Counted from the first letter of the stretch, positions 1 through 8,367 are shown. The stretch: DNA of 42,046 bases from an uncultured Oscillospiraceae bacterium (GCA_944385395.1 CALWXA010000096.1:1-42046); one strand, 5' to 3'. Program-made: numbers and translations. Notes: generated by a model not told the origin, from the letters alone.

Positions 1-1
1 G

Positions 2-46
2 TATATGTCCGGCGCCAAGAGCGACAAGGGAGGACAGACGGCATGA
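2..46 (+). CDS. 3' end of an upstream gene, probably the ABC transporter ATPase (partial)
   Basis: The window opens inside a reading frame that ends YMSGAKSDKGGQTA and stops with TGA at 44-46. Its stop overlaps the ATG of the next gene in an ATGA arrangement, the tight coupling usual inside ABC importer operons. In BMP-type nucleoside importers the gene before the two permeases is the double-domain ATPase, and these proteins often end with a short x-L/Y-M-T/S-G-A-like tail. The identity is inferred from position and this short tail only; the catalytic part lies outside the window. Confidence 0.6.
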   Translation, partial: YMSGAKSDKGGQTA

Positions 47-1305
47 AGAATATTCTGCAAAAAGACGGTGGCCGCAAGGTTGTGGCATCGCTGCTGTCCA
101 TCCTGGCGGGCCTGCTGGTGGGTGCCATCGTGCTGGCCATTGTGGGAATGACCAAAAACGCCATCGGTCCTGCCGGCATTTGGGATGGCATCCGGATCAT
201 CTTCGGCGGTATTTTTGTTACCGGGCGGGATGGCGGCGCCCTGACCTGGGGCTTCAACCCTACGTCCATCGGCACCATGCTCTTCCGGGCGACGCCCCTC
301 ATTATGACCGGCCTTTCCGTGGCTGTGGCTTTCAAAACCGGCCTTTTCAACATCGGTGCGCCGGGACAGTATCTGATGGGTACCATGGCCACGCTGATGC
401 TGGCCCTGGGCATTCCCTCCGAGAGTGTCCCTGCGGGCCTCATCTGGGTCATCGCTTTCCTGGGCGGCTGCCTGGCCGGTGCCCTGTGGGGCGCCATTCC
501 CGGCCTTTTGAAGGCATTCCTCAACATCAATGAGGTGCTGGCCTGCATCATGACCAACTGGCTGGCGGCCAATGTGGTCACCTGGGCCTTCGACGCCAGC
601 AACTTTAAGAACGTCACCGAGGGCACCAAGACCGGCTATATCTACAAGACTACCTTTAACGGCGTGGAAACTCCCAAGATGGGGTTGGATCAGCTTTTCC
701 CCAACTCCCAGGTCAATGGCGGCATCATTGTGGCCATCGTCATTGCCATCGGCATGTATATCCTGATGAACAAAACCACCCTGGGCTACCAGCTCAAGGC
801 CTGCGGTGCCAACCGCCATGCCGCCCGGTATGCGGGCATCCAGGATAAGCGCAACATCGTGCTGTCCATGGCCATCGCCGGTGCCCTGGCCGCCGGTGGC
901 GCCTCTCTGTACTGGCTCAGCGGCAACACGGAGTTCTACTGGTCTACCTACCAGTCCCTGCCGGCCACCGGCTTCAACGGTATTCCCGTGGCCCTGCTGG
1001 CCATCAATAACCCCATCGGTGTCATCTTCACCGGCATTTTCATGGCTATGCTGGACGTGGTGGGCCAGCAGCTCACCGGTCTGACGGCTTACAATGAGTA
1101 CATCACCGATGTCATCATCGCCGTCATCGTGTACCTCAGCGCCTTCTCCCTGCTGATCCAGATGCTCATTGGCCGCATCAGGACCAAGAAGGCCGCCCAG
1201 GCGGCTGCGGTGGAGGAAACAGCGGCGGCGGAACCTGCGGAGGTACCGCCGGAAATACCACCGGAAACCCCGGAGAAACAAACGGAAGGAGGCGAGGCTG
1301 AATGA
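43..1305 (+). CDS. ABC transporter permease, nucleoside/BMP type (BmpC/YufP-like)
   Basis: This is a 420-residue polytopic inner-membrane permease of the branched-chain-type ABC permease family, in the subgroup that works with BMP-family lipoproteins and usually imports nucleosides. A hydrophobic segment at about 14-36 is followed by the conserved region around residues 84-109 (TPLIMTGLSVAVAFKTG, then FNIGAPGQ), and further membrane spans run to about residue 375. The C-terminus is an Ala/Pro/Glu-rich cytoplasmic tail after RIRTKK. The start overlaps the upstream stop (ATGA), and the stop overlaps the start of the second permease in the same way, so the two subunits are translationally coupled. 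The substrate is inferred from the family; the binding protein lies outside the window. Confidence 0.85.
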   Translation: MKNILQKDGGRKVVASLLSILAGLLVGAIVLAIVGMTKNAIGPAGIWDGIRIIFGGIFVTGRDGGALTWGFNPTSIGTMLFRATPLIMTGLSVAVAFKTGLFNIGAPGQYLMGTMATLMLALGIPSESVPAGLIWVIAFLGGCLAGALWGAIPGLLKAFLNINEVLACIMTNWLAANVVTWAFDASNFKNVTEGTKTGYIYKTTFNGVETPKMGLDQLFPNSQVNGGIIVAIVIAIGMYILMNKTTLGYQLKACGANRHAARYAGIQDKRNIVLSMAIAGALAAGGASLYWLSGNTEFYWSTYQSLPATGFNGIPVALLAINNPIGVIFTGIFMAMLDVVGQQLTGLTAYNEYITDVIIAVIVYLSAFSLLIQMLIGRIRTKKAAQAAAVEETAAAEPAEVPPEIPPETPEKQTEGGEAE

Positions 1306-2333
1306 CGTTCCTGATCCAACAGACGCTGCTCTATGCAGTCCCGCTGATGATCGTGGCTCTGGCCGGTGTGTTTGCCGAGCGCAGCGGTATCATCAACCTG
1401 GCCCTGGAAGGTATTATGATCTTCGGCGCTTTCATCGGCGTGCTGTTCGTGCGCAGCATGCAGGAGTTCGATTTCTTCGTCAACGCAGCCCGCAGCGGCG
1501 GCTGGGTGGCCCTGCAGGGACTGGAGATCGCCGCCATGCTGGTGGCTGCCCTGCTGGGTGCGGTATTCTCCCTGCTGCTGTCCTTTGCCTCCATCAACCT
1601 GAAGGCTGACCAGACCATCGGCGGTACCGCTCTGAACCTGCTGGCTCCCGCTCTGGTGCTGTTCCTGGTGCGCATCATCGCCAACCAGAACACCCTGCGG
1701 TTGGTCACCGGCGACTCTGCCAGCTGGTTTATGATCAAGAAGTCCACCCTGGGCATCGATAAGGATGTGGACCTGGGATTCCTGGGTGAAACATTCCTGA
1801 ATAAGGTCTACCTTGCTACTTACATCTGCATCCTGGTGTTCATCGTGCTGTCGGTGATCCTGTATACCACCCGCTTCGGCCTGCGTCTGCGGTCCTGCGG
1901 TGAGAACCCTCAGGCGGCGGACTCCCTGGGCATCAACGTTTACCGGATGCGCTATATCGGCACCACCATCTCCGGTGCCCTGGCAGGCATGGGCGGCTTC
2001 GTCTACGCCATGACCACCGCCAACTGCACCGCCAACGGCGACGTGGCAGGCTTCGGCTTCCTGGCACTGGCGGTTATGATCTTCGGTAACTGGAAACCCC
2101 TGAACATCGCCGGTGCGGCATTGCTGTTCGGCTTGTTCAAGTGCATCGCTGCCGCTTACGCTACCCTGGATATCAACGGCGACGGCGTGTACATGCTGGC
2201 AGAACTGGGCATCAGCTCCCACTTCTACCGGATGCTGCCCTACCTCATCACCCTGGTGGTGCTGGCCTTCACATCCAAGAAGTCCCGCGCTCCCAAGGCA
2301 GAAGGTATCCCCTACGATAAGGGCAAGCGCTGA
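1302..2333 (+). CDS. ABC transporter permease, nucleoside/BMP type (BmpD/YufQ-like)
   Basis: This is the second membrane subunit (343 residues) of the importer. Residues 22-40 carry the family hallmark GVFAERSGIINLALEGIMI, and the rest is a series of about eight to ten membrane spans ending in a short basic tail. It is shorter than the partner permease and lacks its N-terminal extension, as is usual for the second permease of this family. The ATG overlaps the stop of the first permease by four bases, and a strong terminator follows 17 bases after the stop, so this is the last gene of the operon. It should form a heterodimeric channel with the 43-1305 product. Confidence 0.85.
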   Translation: MTFLIQQTLLYAVPLMIVALAGVFAERSGIINLALEGIMIFGAFIGVLFVRSMQEFDFFVNAARSGGWVALQGLEIAAMLVAALLGAVFSLLLSFASINLKADQTIGGTALNLLAPALVLFLVRIIANQNTLRLVTGDSASWFMIKKSTLGIDKDVDLGFLGETFLNKVYLATYICILVFIVLSVILYTTRFGLRLRSCGENPQAADSLGINVYRMRYIGTTISGALAGMGGFVYAMTTANCTANGDVAGFGFLALAVMIFGNWKPLNIAGAALLFGLFKCIAAAYATLDINGDGVYMLAELGISSHFYRMLPYLITLVVLAFTSKKSRAPKAEGIPYDKGKR

Positions 2334-2350
2334 ATCTACCGCAATAAAAA

Positions 2351-2376
2351 AGACGGCCTTCGGGCCGTCTTTTTTT
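2351..2376. terminator. Intrinsic terminator after the ABC importer operon
   Basis: An 8-bp perfect stem AGACGGCC/GGCCGTCT with a TTCG tetraloop is followed by a T run. A matching A run precedes it, so it can also end transcripts of the convergent reverse gene that stops at 2445. Confidence 0.95.
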
Positions 2377-2444
2377 GTCGTGCATGTGGATAGCAAATTT
2401 GCTATGTGCCCCCGCTGATGCCACAGCATGAAATTTCAGCATCG

Positions 2445-3320
2445 TCAAAAGAGCCATCCTGCTATCGGCACCGCCAGCAGAGCTGAGAGAAGTCCCTGTG
2501 TGCCCTTGGCCAGCATATACCGACCCATGGAAAGCCCGGTTCCCTCCAGCACGGCGGCGGTCTGGCAGTGGACGCTGATGCCGCCCCAACCCAGCAGGAA
2601 GGCGGCTTGGACGAAGCCGGCGGGGGTATTCTCCAGACCTGTGACGCCGTTGGTCAGCTCCAACAGGCCCCGGACCAGGGGCAGCTGGAAGGGCGGCAGA
2701 GGCTGCAGCAGCGACAGCACCGTAACGAAAAACACCACAAAGGCGCAGATCTGCACCATGGCGGCTCCAGCGGCGGCAATGGCGTCCACCAGGGCGCTGG
2801 CCAGGGAAGTTTCCTGGGCTGCCGGCGGGAGGGAGGCGGTGCATCCTACTCCCCCCGGCCGCAGCACCAGAGCCAGCAGCAGTGCCGCCGCTACATGGAT
2901 GAGATACAGCCACAGCCCTGCCCGGAGACTTCCAAACCGGCCCAGACCCACCAGACCCAGGATGAAAGCCGGACCTGCATTGTTGCAGCAGCAAAGGAGC
3001 TTCTGGGCTTCCTGCTGCCCCAGCTGTCCGGAGCGTACCAACTGCCCGATGAGCCGTGCGCCCAGGGGATAGCCGCCCAGGGCACCCAGGAAAAATACGG
3101 TGCTGCCCTGGCGGCTGAAAAACGGCAGACGCCACAGAACCGTTCCGCCGCCCAGGGAAGTAAACAGGCTGGATAGTACGAAAAACGGGAACAGGGACGG
3201 GATCACTGATCCGGCACACAGGGACAGACCCTGGCGCACCGCCTGTCCCGCCTGCTCCGACAGCACCAGCAAAGCGCCCATAGCTCCCAACAGGAGCAAG
3301 GTGATCCAACGCAGCTTCAT
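2445..3320 (-). CDS. YlbJ-like sporulation membrane protein (nucleoside-recognition/gate domain)
   Basis: A 291-residue polytopic membrane protein. Motifs of the YlbJ/nucleoside-recognition (gate) family are visible: GYPLGARL at 83-90, CNNAGPAFILG at 112-122 and GWGGISVHCQ at 254-263. YlbJ is a mother-cell spore protein in Bacillus, but it is longer (about 400 residues), so this may be a short paralogue. The start at 3320 is chosen because GGGGGAG lies just upstream; an upstream in-frame extension has no such site. It is divergent from yqfC, another sporulation gene. A sigma-E-like promoter precedes it. Transport substrate unknown. Confidence 0.75.
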   Translation of the reverse strand: MKLRWITLLLLGAMGALLVLSEQAGQAVRQGLSLCAGSVIPSLFPFFVLSSLFTSLGGGTVLWRLPFFSRQGSTVFFLGALGGYPLGARLIGQLVRSGQLGQQEAQKLLCCCNNAGPAFILGLVGLGRFGSLRAGLWLYLIHVAAALLLALVLRPGGVGCTASLPPAAQETSLASALVDAIAAAGAAMVQICAFVVFFVTVLSLLQPLPPFQLPLVRGLLELTNGVTGLENTPAGFVQAAFLLGWGGISVHCQTAAVLEGTGLSMGRYMLAKGTQGLLSALLAVPIAGWLF

Positions 3321-3341
3321 GACCCACTCCCCCTTCAAAAA

Positions 3342-3371
3342 ACTGTATGAGGAGGCGGGGACAGACATGCC
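3342..3371 (-). promoter_or_regulatory. Candidate sigma-E promoter of the YlbJ-like gene
   Basis: On the reverse strand GGCATGT (3371-3365) is followed after 15 bases by CATACAGT (3349-3342). This resembles the sporulation sigma-E pattern (GKMATATT, about 14 bp, CATACAnT). Matches are by eye and imperfect in the -35. Confidence 0.45.
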
Positions 3372-3426
3372 TGATATGGCAAGTTCGCCGCTGGCGCTGC
3401 ATAGGATTTGACCATGGAGGTGGGTC

Positions 3427-3708
3427 ATGGAAAAAGGAAAGTTGGCACAGCTGGGTCTCACGGCCATGGAGCGGCTGGATCTGCCGGGAGAACTGGCTGC
3501 CGGTGTGCCTGTGGTGGAACTGACGGGAAACCGTCAGTTCCTGATGGTGCAGCATAAAGGGGTGCTGTCCTACAGCACCGAATTGGTGGAGGTCAGCGCC
3601 GCAGGGCTGCAGGTGCGTCTGACAGGCCGGGATCTGCAGCTGGTGGCCATGACGGAGTCGGAACTGCGGATCTGCGGTACCATTGAGAAAGTGGAGCTGG
3701 TGGAATAA
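3427..3708 (+). CDS. yqfC: Sporulation protein YqfC (YabP/YqfC family)
   Basis: A 93-residue protein of the small YabP/YqfC beta-rich family, made in the mother cell under sigma-E in Bacillus; biochemical function unknown. The central part (VVELTGNRQFLMVQHKGVLS and the following VRLTGRDL) matches the family pattern. The ATG follows GGAGGT at close spacing, and the stop is directly followed by the ATG of yqfD with no gap. The yqfC-yqfD pair ahead of phoH, ybeY and era is a conserved Firmicutes order, which is the strongest support. Confidence 0.85.
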   Translation: MEKGKLAQLGLTAMERLDLPGELAAGVPVVELTGNRQFLMVQHKGVLSYSTELVEVSAAGLQVRLTGRDLQLVAMTESELRICGTIEKVELVE

Positions 3709-4896
3709 ATGTATCGAAAGATCACCAATTTTTTGCAGGGGCATGTGACGGTCCAGGTGGAGAGTCCCTACCCGGAGCGGGTGGTGAATCTGTGCGCCGT
3801 GCATCAGATCCCCTTTTGGGACCTGCGGTGGCTGGATGCGGGAACCTTCCGTATCAGCACCACCCGCCGGGGCCTGCGGCAGCTGCGGCAGGCGGTGGAG
3901 GGGGTGGACTGCACCATCACCAGCGGCAGGGAGCGGGGTGCGCCCATACTGCTGGGCCGGTTCCGACGTCATTATGTACTGCTGGCAGGCTTTGTGCTGT
4001 TTCTGGCCCTGCTGTTTGGGGGGAACCTCTTCATCTGGGAGTTCCGGGTCACCGGCAACGATACGGTGCCCGATGAGGTGATCCTCCGGACCCTGGAGGA
4101 ATACGGCATCACCGTGGGATCGGTGGGGCTGAACATTGACCAGGAGGCCATGCGCAACCACGTTTTACTGGAGCTGCCGGATATCTCCTGGCTGGCGGTG
4201 AACGTGAAGGGCTGCGTGGCCCATGTGCAGGTGGTGGAGCGCCAGCGTCCGCCCCAGATGATACGGGACGATGAGATCAGCAACGTGGTGGCCAGCCGCA
4301 CGGGCCTTGTGACCCAGATCGACGCCCTGGACGGCAAGGAGCAGGTGGCGGTGGGGGAGACGGTGGTAAAGGGGCAGCTGCTGATCTCCGGCGTGGCGGA
4401 TTCGGCCCAGACGGGACTGCGCCTGATGCACAGCTTAGGACAGGTGTGGGCCAGAACCTGGTATGAGCTGTCGGTGCTGGTGCCGCTGGAGACGGAAGGC
4501 CGGGGTGAGCAGGAATCTTCCGTTACCCGTGTGGCCCTGGATTTGGGGAAACATCGTATAAAAATCTATGGAAAGGGTAGCATGGTGGGGTCAGATTGTG
4601 ATAAAATAACACAGTATTATCCCCTGACGCTGCCCGGAGGCTTCCGCTTGCCCATCACGTTGGTAACGGAGCGGACGGTACGCTATAACACCACGGCGGC
4701 GGAGCGTACCGAGGCACAGGCCCGCAGTGAGGGGGAGGCCACGCTGCTGCAGCTGCTGGAGCAGCAGATGACGGAGGGCGGCACCGTGGAGCAGACCAAG
4801 TTTTCCGCCGCCCGGCAGGGCTCGTATCTGCTGGTGACGCTGAAGGCGGAATGCCTGGAGCAGATCGGAGAGCAGGTGCTGCTGCCCACCCAATGA
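3709..4896 (+). CDS. yqfD: Sporulation protein YqfD
   Basis: A 395-residue membrane-anchored sporulation protein. It has a cytoplasmic N-terminal region (1-85), one membrane span at about 89-110 and a large outer domain. Just after the span lies FRVTGNDTVPDEVI, similar to the POTRA/FtsQ-like segment found in YqfD, followed by the characteristic WLAVNVKG and VVERQRPP stretch. Length matches the family. It starts at the base after the yqfC stop and is followed 28 bases later by phoH. In Bacillus it is a mother-cell gene needed for normal sporulation; its mechanism is not known. Confidence 0.88.
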   Translation: MYRKITNFLQGHVTVQVESPYPERVVNLCAVHQIPFWDLRWLDAGTFRISTTRRGLRQLRQAVEGVDCTITSGRERGAPILLGRFRRHYVLLAGFVLFLALLFGGNLFIWEFRVTGNDTVPDEVILRTLEEYGITVGSVGLNIDQEAMRNHVLLELPDISWLAVNVKGCVAHVQVVERQRPPQMIRDDEISNVVASRTGLVTQIDALDGKEQVAVGETVVKGQLLISGVADSAQTGLRLMHSLGQVWARTWYELSVLVPLETEGRGEQESSVTRVALDLGKHRIKIYGKGSMVGSDCDKITQYYPLTLPGGFRLPITLVTERTVRYNTTAAERTEAQARSEGEATLLQLLEQQMTEGGTVEQTKFSAARQGSYLLVTLKAECLEQIGEQVLLPTQ

Positions 4897-4924
4897 TCGA
4901 CACACAAAAGAGAGAAGGTTTTCC

Positions 4925-5893
4925 ATGGAACAACGCATCAGTATGGAGCGGATGGAGGAGGCCATCAACCTCTTCGGCTCCTTCGATGAAAATATTCGGC
5001 TTCTGGAATCGGAGCTGCAGGTAACGGTGGTGAACCGTGGCGGCGAGCTGTGCATCTCCGGTGATGTGGAGCAGGTGATGCTGGCTACCAAGGCGGTGGA
5101 GGCATTGCTGACCCTGTCGGCCCGGGGCGAGACCATCAACGACCAGCACGTGCGCTACGTCATCGGGCTGTGCCGCAGCGGCCAGTCGGAGCGGGTGGCG
5201 GAGCTGACCCAGGATGTGATCTGCATCACATCCAAGGGCCGTCCGGTGAAGCCCAAGACCATCGGCCAGAAACAGTATGTGGATTCCGTGATGAAAAATA
5301 CCGTCACCATCGGCGTGGGCCCTGCCGGTACGGGCAAGCCGTACCTGGCGGTGGCTGCGGCGGTGGCGGCATTCCGGGACAAGCAGATCAACCGCATCAT
5401 CCTTACCCGCCCGGCGGTGGAGGCCGGAGAGCGCCTGGGCTTCCTGCCCGGTGATCTCCAGTCCAAGGTGGACCCCTATCTGCGCCCTCTGTACGACGCC
5501 CTCTTTGATATGCTGGGGGCCGAGACATACCAGAAATACCTGGAGCGGGGCAACATCGAGGTGGCGCCCCTGGCCTACATGCGTGGCCGGACACTGGATG
5601 ACAGCTTCATCATTCTCGATGAAGCACAGAACACCAGCCGGGAGCAGATGAAGATGTTCCTTACCCGTATGGGCTTTGGCTCCAAAGTGGTCATCACCGG
5701 CGACATCACCCAGATCGACCTGCCGGGGGACAAGCCCAGCGGCCTGAAGGAGGCCATGAAGGTTCTCCGGGACGTGGAAGGCGTAGGCATCTGCCAGCTC
5801 ACCCAGGAGGACGTGGTGCGCCATGTGATGGTGCAGCGGATCATCGAGGCCTACGCCAAATATGAAGAGCGCAGAGGAGGCGGCCGGAAATGA
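4925..5893 (+). CDS. PhoH-family ATPase (PhoL) with altered Walker A motif
   Basis: A 322-residue PhoH-like P-loop ATPase, a family linked to RNA metabolism. An N-terminal region with a KH-like look (1-105) precedes the ATPase domain. The Walker A region at 132-139 reads GPAGTGKP: the usual Thr/Ser after the lysine is Pro139 (codon CCG at 5339-5341; ACG would restore Thr). Walker B is intact (FIILDEAQNTS), as is VVITGDITQIDLP. Since the Thr/Ser binds Mg2+ with the nucleotide, activity may be weak or lost, or this may be a base error. The stop overlaps the ybeY start (ATGA), placing it in the era operon. Confidence 0.9.
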   Translation: MEQRISMERMEEAINLFGSFDENIRLLESELQVTVVNRGGELCISGDVEQVMLATKAVEALLTLSARGETINDQHVRYVIGLCRSGQSERVAELTQDVICITSKGRPVKPKTIGQKQYVDSVMKNTVTIGVGPAGTGKPYLAVAAAVAAFRDKQINRIILTRPAVEAGERLGFLPGDLQSKVDPYLRPLYDALFDMLGAETYQKYLERGNIEVAPLAYMRGRTLDDSFIILDEAQNTSREQMKMFLTRMGFGSKVVITGDITQIDLPGDKPSGLKEAMKVLRDVEGVGICQLTQEDVVRHVMVQRIIEAYAKYEERRGGGRK

Positions 5894-6390
5894 GACATAA
5901 GATCTCCGTGATAGGCCGGCCTTCCGGCGTCAGCAATCCCGGCCTGGCGGCTCTGCTGCGGCGGACGGTGAAAACGGCCCTGGCGGCCCAGGGCATGACG
6001 CTGCCCTGTGAAATCAATATTCTGCTTACCGATGACGCCGGTATCCAGGAGGTGAACCGGGACATGCGGGATCTGGACCGTCCCACGGACGTGCTGAGCT
6101 TTCCCATGTTTGATCTGACGCCCCCGCAGCTGCCGGAGGAAGGGGATGCCGATCCCGACAGCGGCTGCGTGCCCCTGGGGGATATGTGCATCAGCGTGGA
6201 GCGGGCCCGGGCCCAGGCGGAGGAATACGGCCACAGCTTCCAGCGGGAGATCTGCTATCTGGCAGTACATTCGGTGCTGCATCTGCTGGGTTACGATCAT
6301 CTGGACGAAGGCCCCATGAAGCGGCAGATGCGGCAGCGGGAGGAGGCCATCATGGCCCTGCTGGACCTTAAAAGGGAGGAAACGAAATGA
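5890..6390 (+). CDS. ybeY: Endoribonuclease YbeY (16S rRNA maturation)
   Basis: A 166-residue zinc-dependent single-strand endoribonuclease involved in 16S rRNA 3' end maturation and ribosome quality control. The zinc site HSVLHLLGYDH is present with His127, His131 and His137, and the family segment RPTDVLSFP lies at 64-72. Length is normal. It overlaps phoH at its start and era at its stop (both ATGA), so the three are translationally coupled. In Bacillus, pgpH lies between phoH and ybeY, and dgkA and cdd between ybeY and era; none of these is present here. Confidence 0.95.
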   Translation: MRHKISVIGRPSGVSNPGLAALLRRTVKTALAAQGMTLPCEINILLTDDAGIQEVNRDMRDLDRPTDVLSFPMFDLTPPQLPEEGDADPDSGCVPLGDMCISVERARAQAEEYGHSFQREICYLAVHSVLHLLGYDHLDEGPMKRQMRQREEAIMALLDLKREETK

Positions 6391-7277
6391 CCAAAACCGC
6401 TATGATCACTGTGTGCGGTCGGCCCAATGTGGGCAAATCCAGCCTCACCAACGCCCTGGTGGGGGAGAAGATCGCCATCGTGTCCCATAAACCCCAGACC
6501 ACCCGGAACCGGATCTACGGCGTGGTGAACCGGGGGGATACCCAGTATGTGCTGCTGGATACTCCGGGCCTCCACAAGCCCCGTTCCCGTCTGGGGGACT
6601 ATATGGTGAAGGTGGTGCGGGAGAGCCTGGCGGATGTGGAGGCGGCACTGCTGCTGGTGGAGCCCATCGCCCATGTGGGGGAGCCGGAGAAGGTGCTGCT
6701 CCAGCGCATTCAGGAAGAGAAGATCCCGGTGATTCTGTGCATCAATAAGATCGATACATTGGAAAAAAAGGAAGCGCTGCTGGAGGTCATGGCTGCCTAC
6801 AGCGCCTATTATCCTGACTTCGCCGCCATTATCCCCCTGTCCGCCCGCACCGGCGAGGGGCTGGAGGAGCTGATGGAGCAGCTGGCACCCTACGCCCAGG
6901 AGGGCCCCCAGCTGTTCCCTGACGGCATGACCACCGACCAGCCCGACGCCCAGATCTGCTCGGAGATCGTCCGGGAGAAGATGCTGCGCTGCCTGGACAA
7001 GGAGGTGCCTCACGGCACGGCGGTGGAGATCACCCGCTTTACCGAGCGGGACAACGGCATCATCGATCTGGATGTCACCATTTACTGCGAAAAGGCCAGC
7101 CATAAGGGTATCATCATCGGCAAGCAGGGAGAGACCATCAAGCACATCAGCTCCCTGGCCCGGCAGGATATCGAGAAGTTTATGGGCACCAAGGTCTATA
7201 TGGAGACCTGGGTCAAGGTGAAGGAAAACTGGCGTGATAACCAGAACTTCATCCGCTCCCAGGGTTACGAGGACTAA
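6387..7277 (+). CDS. era: GTPase Era
   Basis: A 296-residue Era GTPase that binds the 3' end of 16S rRNA during small-subunit assembly. G1 is GRPNVGKSS (11-19), the switch region holds PQTTRNRI, G3 is DTPG (58-61) and G4 is NKID (120-123). The C-terminal KH domain has KGIIIGKQGETIK followed by a helix and the KVKENWRD end. Full length, with no odd residues. Its ATG overlaps the ybeY stop. After its stop there is a 189-base non-coding stretch with several hairpins before the small yqzL-like gene and recO. Confidence 0.97.
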   Translation: MTKTAMITVCGRPNVGKSSLTNALVGEKIAIVSHKPQTTRNRIYGVVNRGDTQYVLLDTPGLHKPRSRLGDYMVKVVRESLADVEAALLLVEPIAHVGEPEKVLLQRIQEEKIPVILCINKIDTLEKKEALLEVMAAYSAYYPDFAAIIPLSARTGEGLEELMEQLAPYAQEGPQLFPDGMTTDQPDAQICSEIVREKMLRCLDKEVPHGTAVEITRFTERDNGIIDLDVTIYCEKASHKGIIIGKQGETIKHISSLARQDIEKFMGTKVYMETWVKVKENWRDNQNFIRSQGYED

Positions 7278-7325
7278 AGGAGCGGCAGAAAGCGAAAAGG
7301 ACTGTCGCCAGTTTTCCTGTGAGCA

Positions 7326-7399
7326 TCAGCGAACCGCCCGTCAGGGCGCCAATTGGGACAATTGCGCAGGCGGAATTCATTTCCGCCGTCAGCGAACCG
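7326..7399. repeat. Hairpin cluster flanked by a direct repeat, between era and the yqzL-like gene
   Basis: TCAGCGAACCG occurs at 7326-7336 and again at 7389-7399. Between and overlapping the copies are CGCCC/GGGCG (7335-7348), two CAATTG copies spaced three bases apart (7350-7364) and GGCGGAA/TTCCGCC with a five-base loop (7369-7387). No reading frame is evident. It may be a small dispersed repeat or a structured mRNA spacer affecting expression of the downstream genes. Confidence 0.6.
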
Positions 7400-7466
7400 T
7401 CCTAACAATTCCCAGCCATAATCCCACCCCGTCAGGCACACCCTAAGGCCAAGGGAGGTGGCGGAT

Positions 7467-7571
7467 GTGGACGCACAAAGCTGCTGGGAACTTTTTTGCA
7501 CCACCGGCGACCCGGAATGGTATCTCCGCTACTGCGAGGCCATCCGAAACCAGGGCGAGATCCAGGGATAG
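7467..7571 (+). CDS. YqzL-like small protein
   Basis: A 34-residue reading frame starting with GTG at 7467 and ending with TAG at 7569-7571. AAGGGAGG at 7451-7458 lies eight bases before the GTG, which decides the start. The product has the pattern CWELFCTTGDPEWYLRYCEA, resembling the YqzL family (an aromatic W-x-F start, then T-G and a tyrosine-rich helix). In Bacillus yqzL also lies between era and recO, so position and sequence agree. Function is unknown in the family. It is easily missed because of its length and GTG start. An ATG two bases upstream opens another frame, but that frame shows no family features. Confidence 0.72.
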   Translation: MDAQSCWELFCTTGDPEWYLRYCEAIRNQGEIQG

Positions 7572-7585
7572 AAGGAGCACGGACC

Positions 7586-8362
7586 ATGGAAAACCAAAAA
7601 ACAGTGCTCCACGGCCTGGTGCTGCGGGAGACGGATACCAAGGAAACGGACAAGATCCTTACTGTGCTGACGGCGGAGCTGGGGAAGATCCCGGTGATCG
7701 CTCGGGGCGCCCGGCGGAAAAACAGCCGCATCGCCGCCGTCAGCCAGCTGCTTACCTACGGGGAGCTGACGGTGTTCCACCGTGGAAACTGGTACATATT
7801 GGACGACGGGGAGACCCGGGAGCTGTTTCAGGGTGTCCGGCAGGATCTGGAGCTTCTGAGCCTGGCGGCCTATTTTGCGGAGCTCACCGAGGCGCTGACA
7901 ACGGAAAACCGGGAATCCGGCCAGCTGCTGCCGCTGCTGCTCAATGCCCTGTATGCCCTGGGCACACTGCATAAGGATCCGCAGCTGGTGAAGGCCGCCT
8001 TTGAGCTGCGGCTTTTGGCACTGTGTGGTTTTGAACCGTTGTGCCGGGGCTGCGCCGTCTGCGGCGCCCAGGAGCCCCGGGAACCCATGCTGGACGTGGT
8101 CCGGGGCATGGTGCATTGCCGCAGCTGCAAGGAGCCGGGGGGATTGTCCATGCCCCTGCCGGGAGACACCCTGACAGCCCTGCGGCATATACTGGAATGC
8201 CCGCCCAAGCGGCTGTACAGCTTTACACTGCCCCAGCCCCAGCTCCGCAGTCTGGGAAATGCTGCGGAGGCCTTTGTGGCCACTCACCTGGAGCGGAGCT
8301 TCCGCACACTGGATTACTATCGGTCCATCCGCTTGCCGGATGAGCCGGGATACGGGAAGTAA
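7586..8362 (+). CDS. recO: DNA repair protein RecO
   Basis: A 258-residue RecO, which helps RecR load RecA on SSB-coated DNA. The N-terminal OB-fold region begins with MENQKTVLHGLVLRETD, and the zinc-binding part is visible as CRGCAVCG followed later by CRSCKE. The ATG at 7586 is chosen because GAAGGAGCAC lies before it and because the family starts at this point; a frame extension to 7496 has no family similarity. It follows the yqzL-like gene by 14 bases and precedes mutS2 by five, so these three genes are likely co-transcribed. Confidence 0.93.
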   Translation: MENQKTVLHGLVLRETDTKETDKILTVLTAELGKIPVIARGARRKNSRIAAVSQLLTYGELTVFHRGNWYILDDGETRELFQGVRQDLELLSLAAYFAELTEALTTENRESGQLLPLLLNALYALGTLHKDPQLVKAAFELRLLALCGFEPLCRGCAVCGAQEPREPMLDVVRGMVHCRSCKEPGGLSMPLPGDTLTALRHILECPPKRLYSFTLPQPQLRSLGNAAEAFVATHLERSFRTLDYYRSIRLPDEPGYGK

Positions 8363-8367
8363 ACGAT

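Noticed and set aside
2269-4161. A 630-residue reverse frame across several genes
   Set aside because: It crosses the terminator, the YlbJ-like gene in another frame and yqfC/yqfD; no family resemblance.
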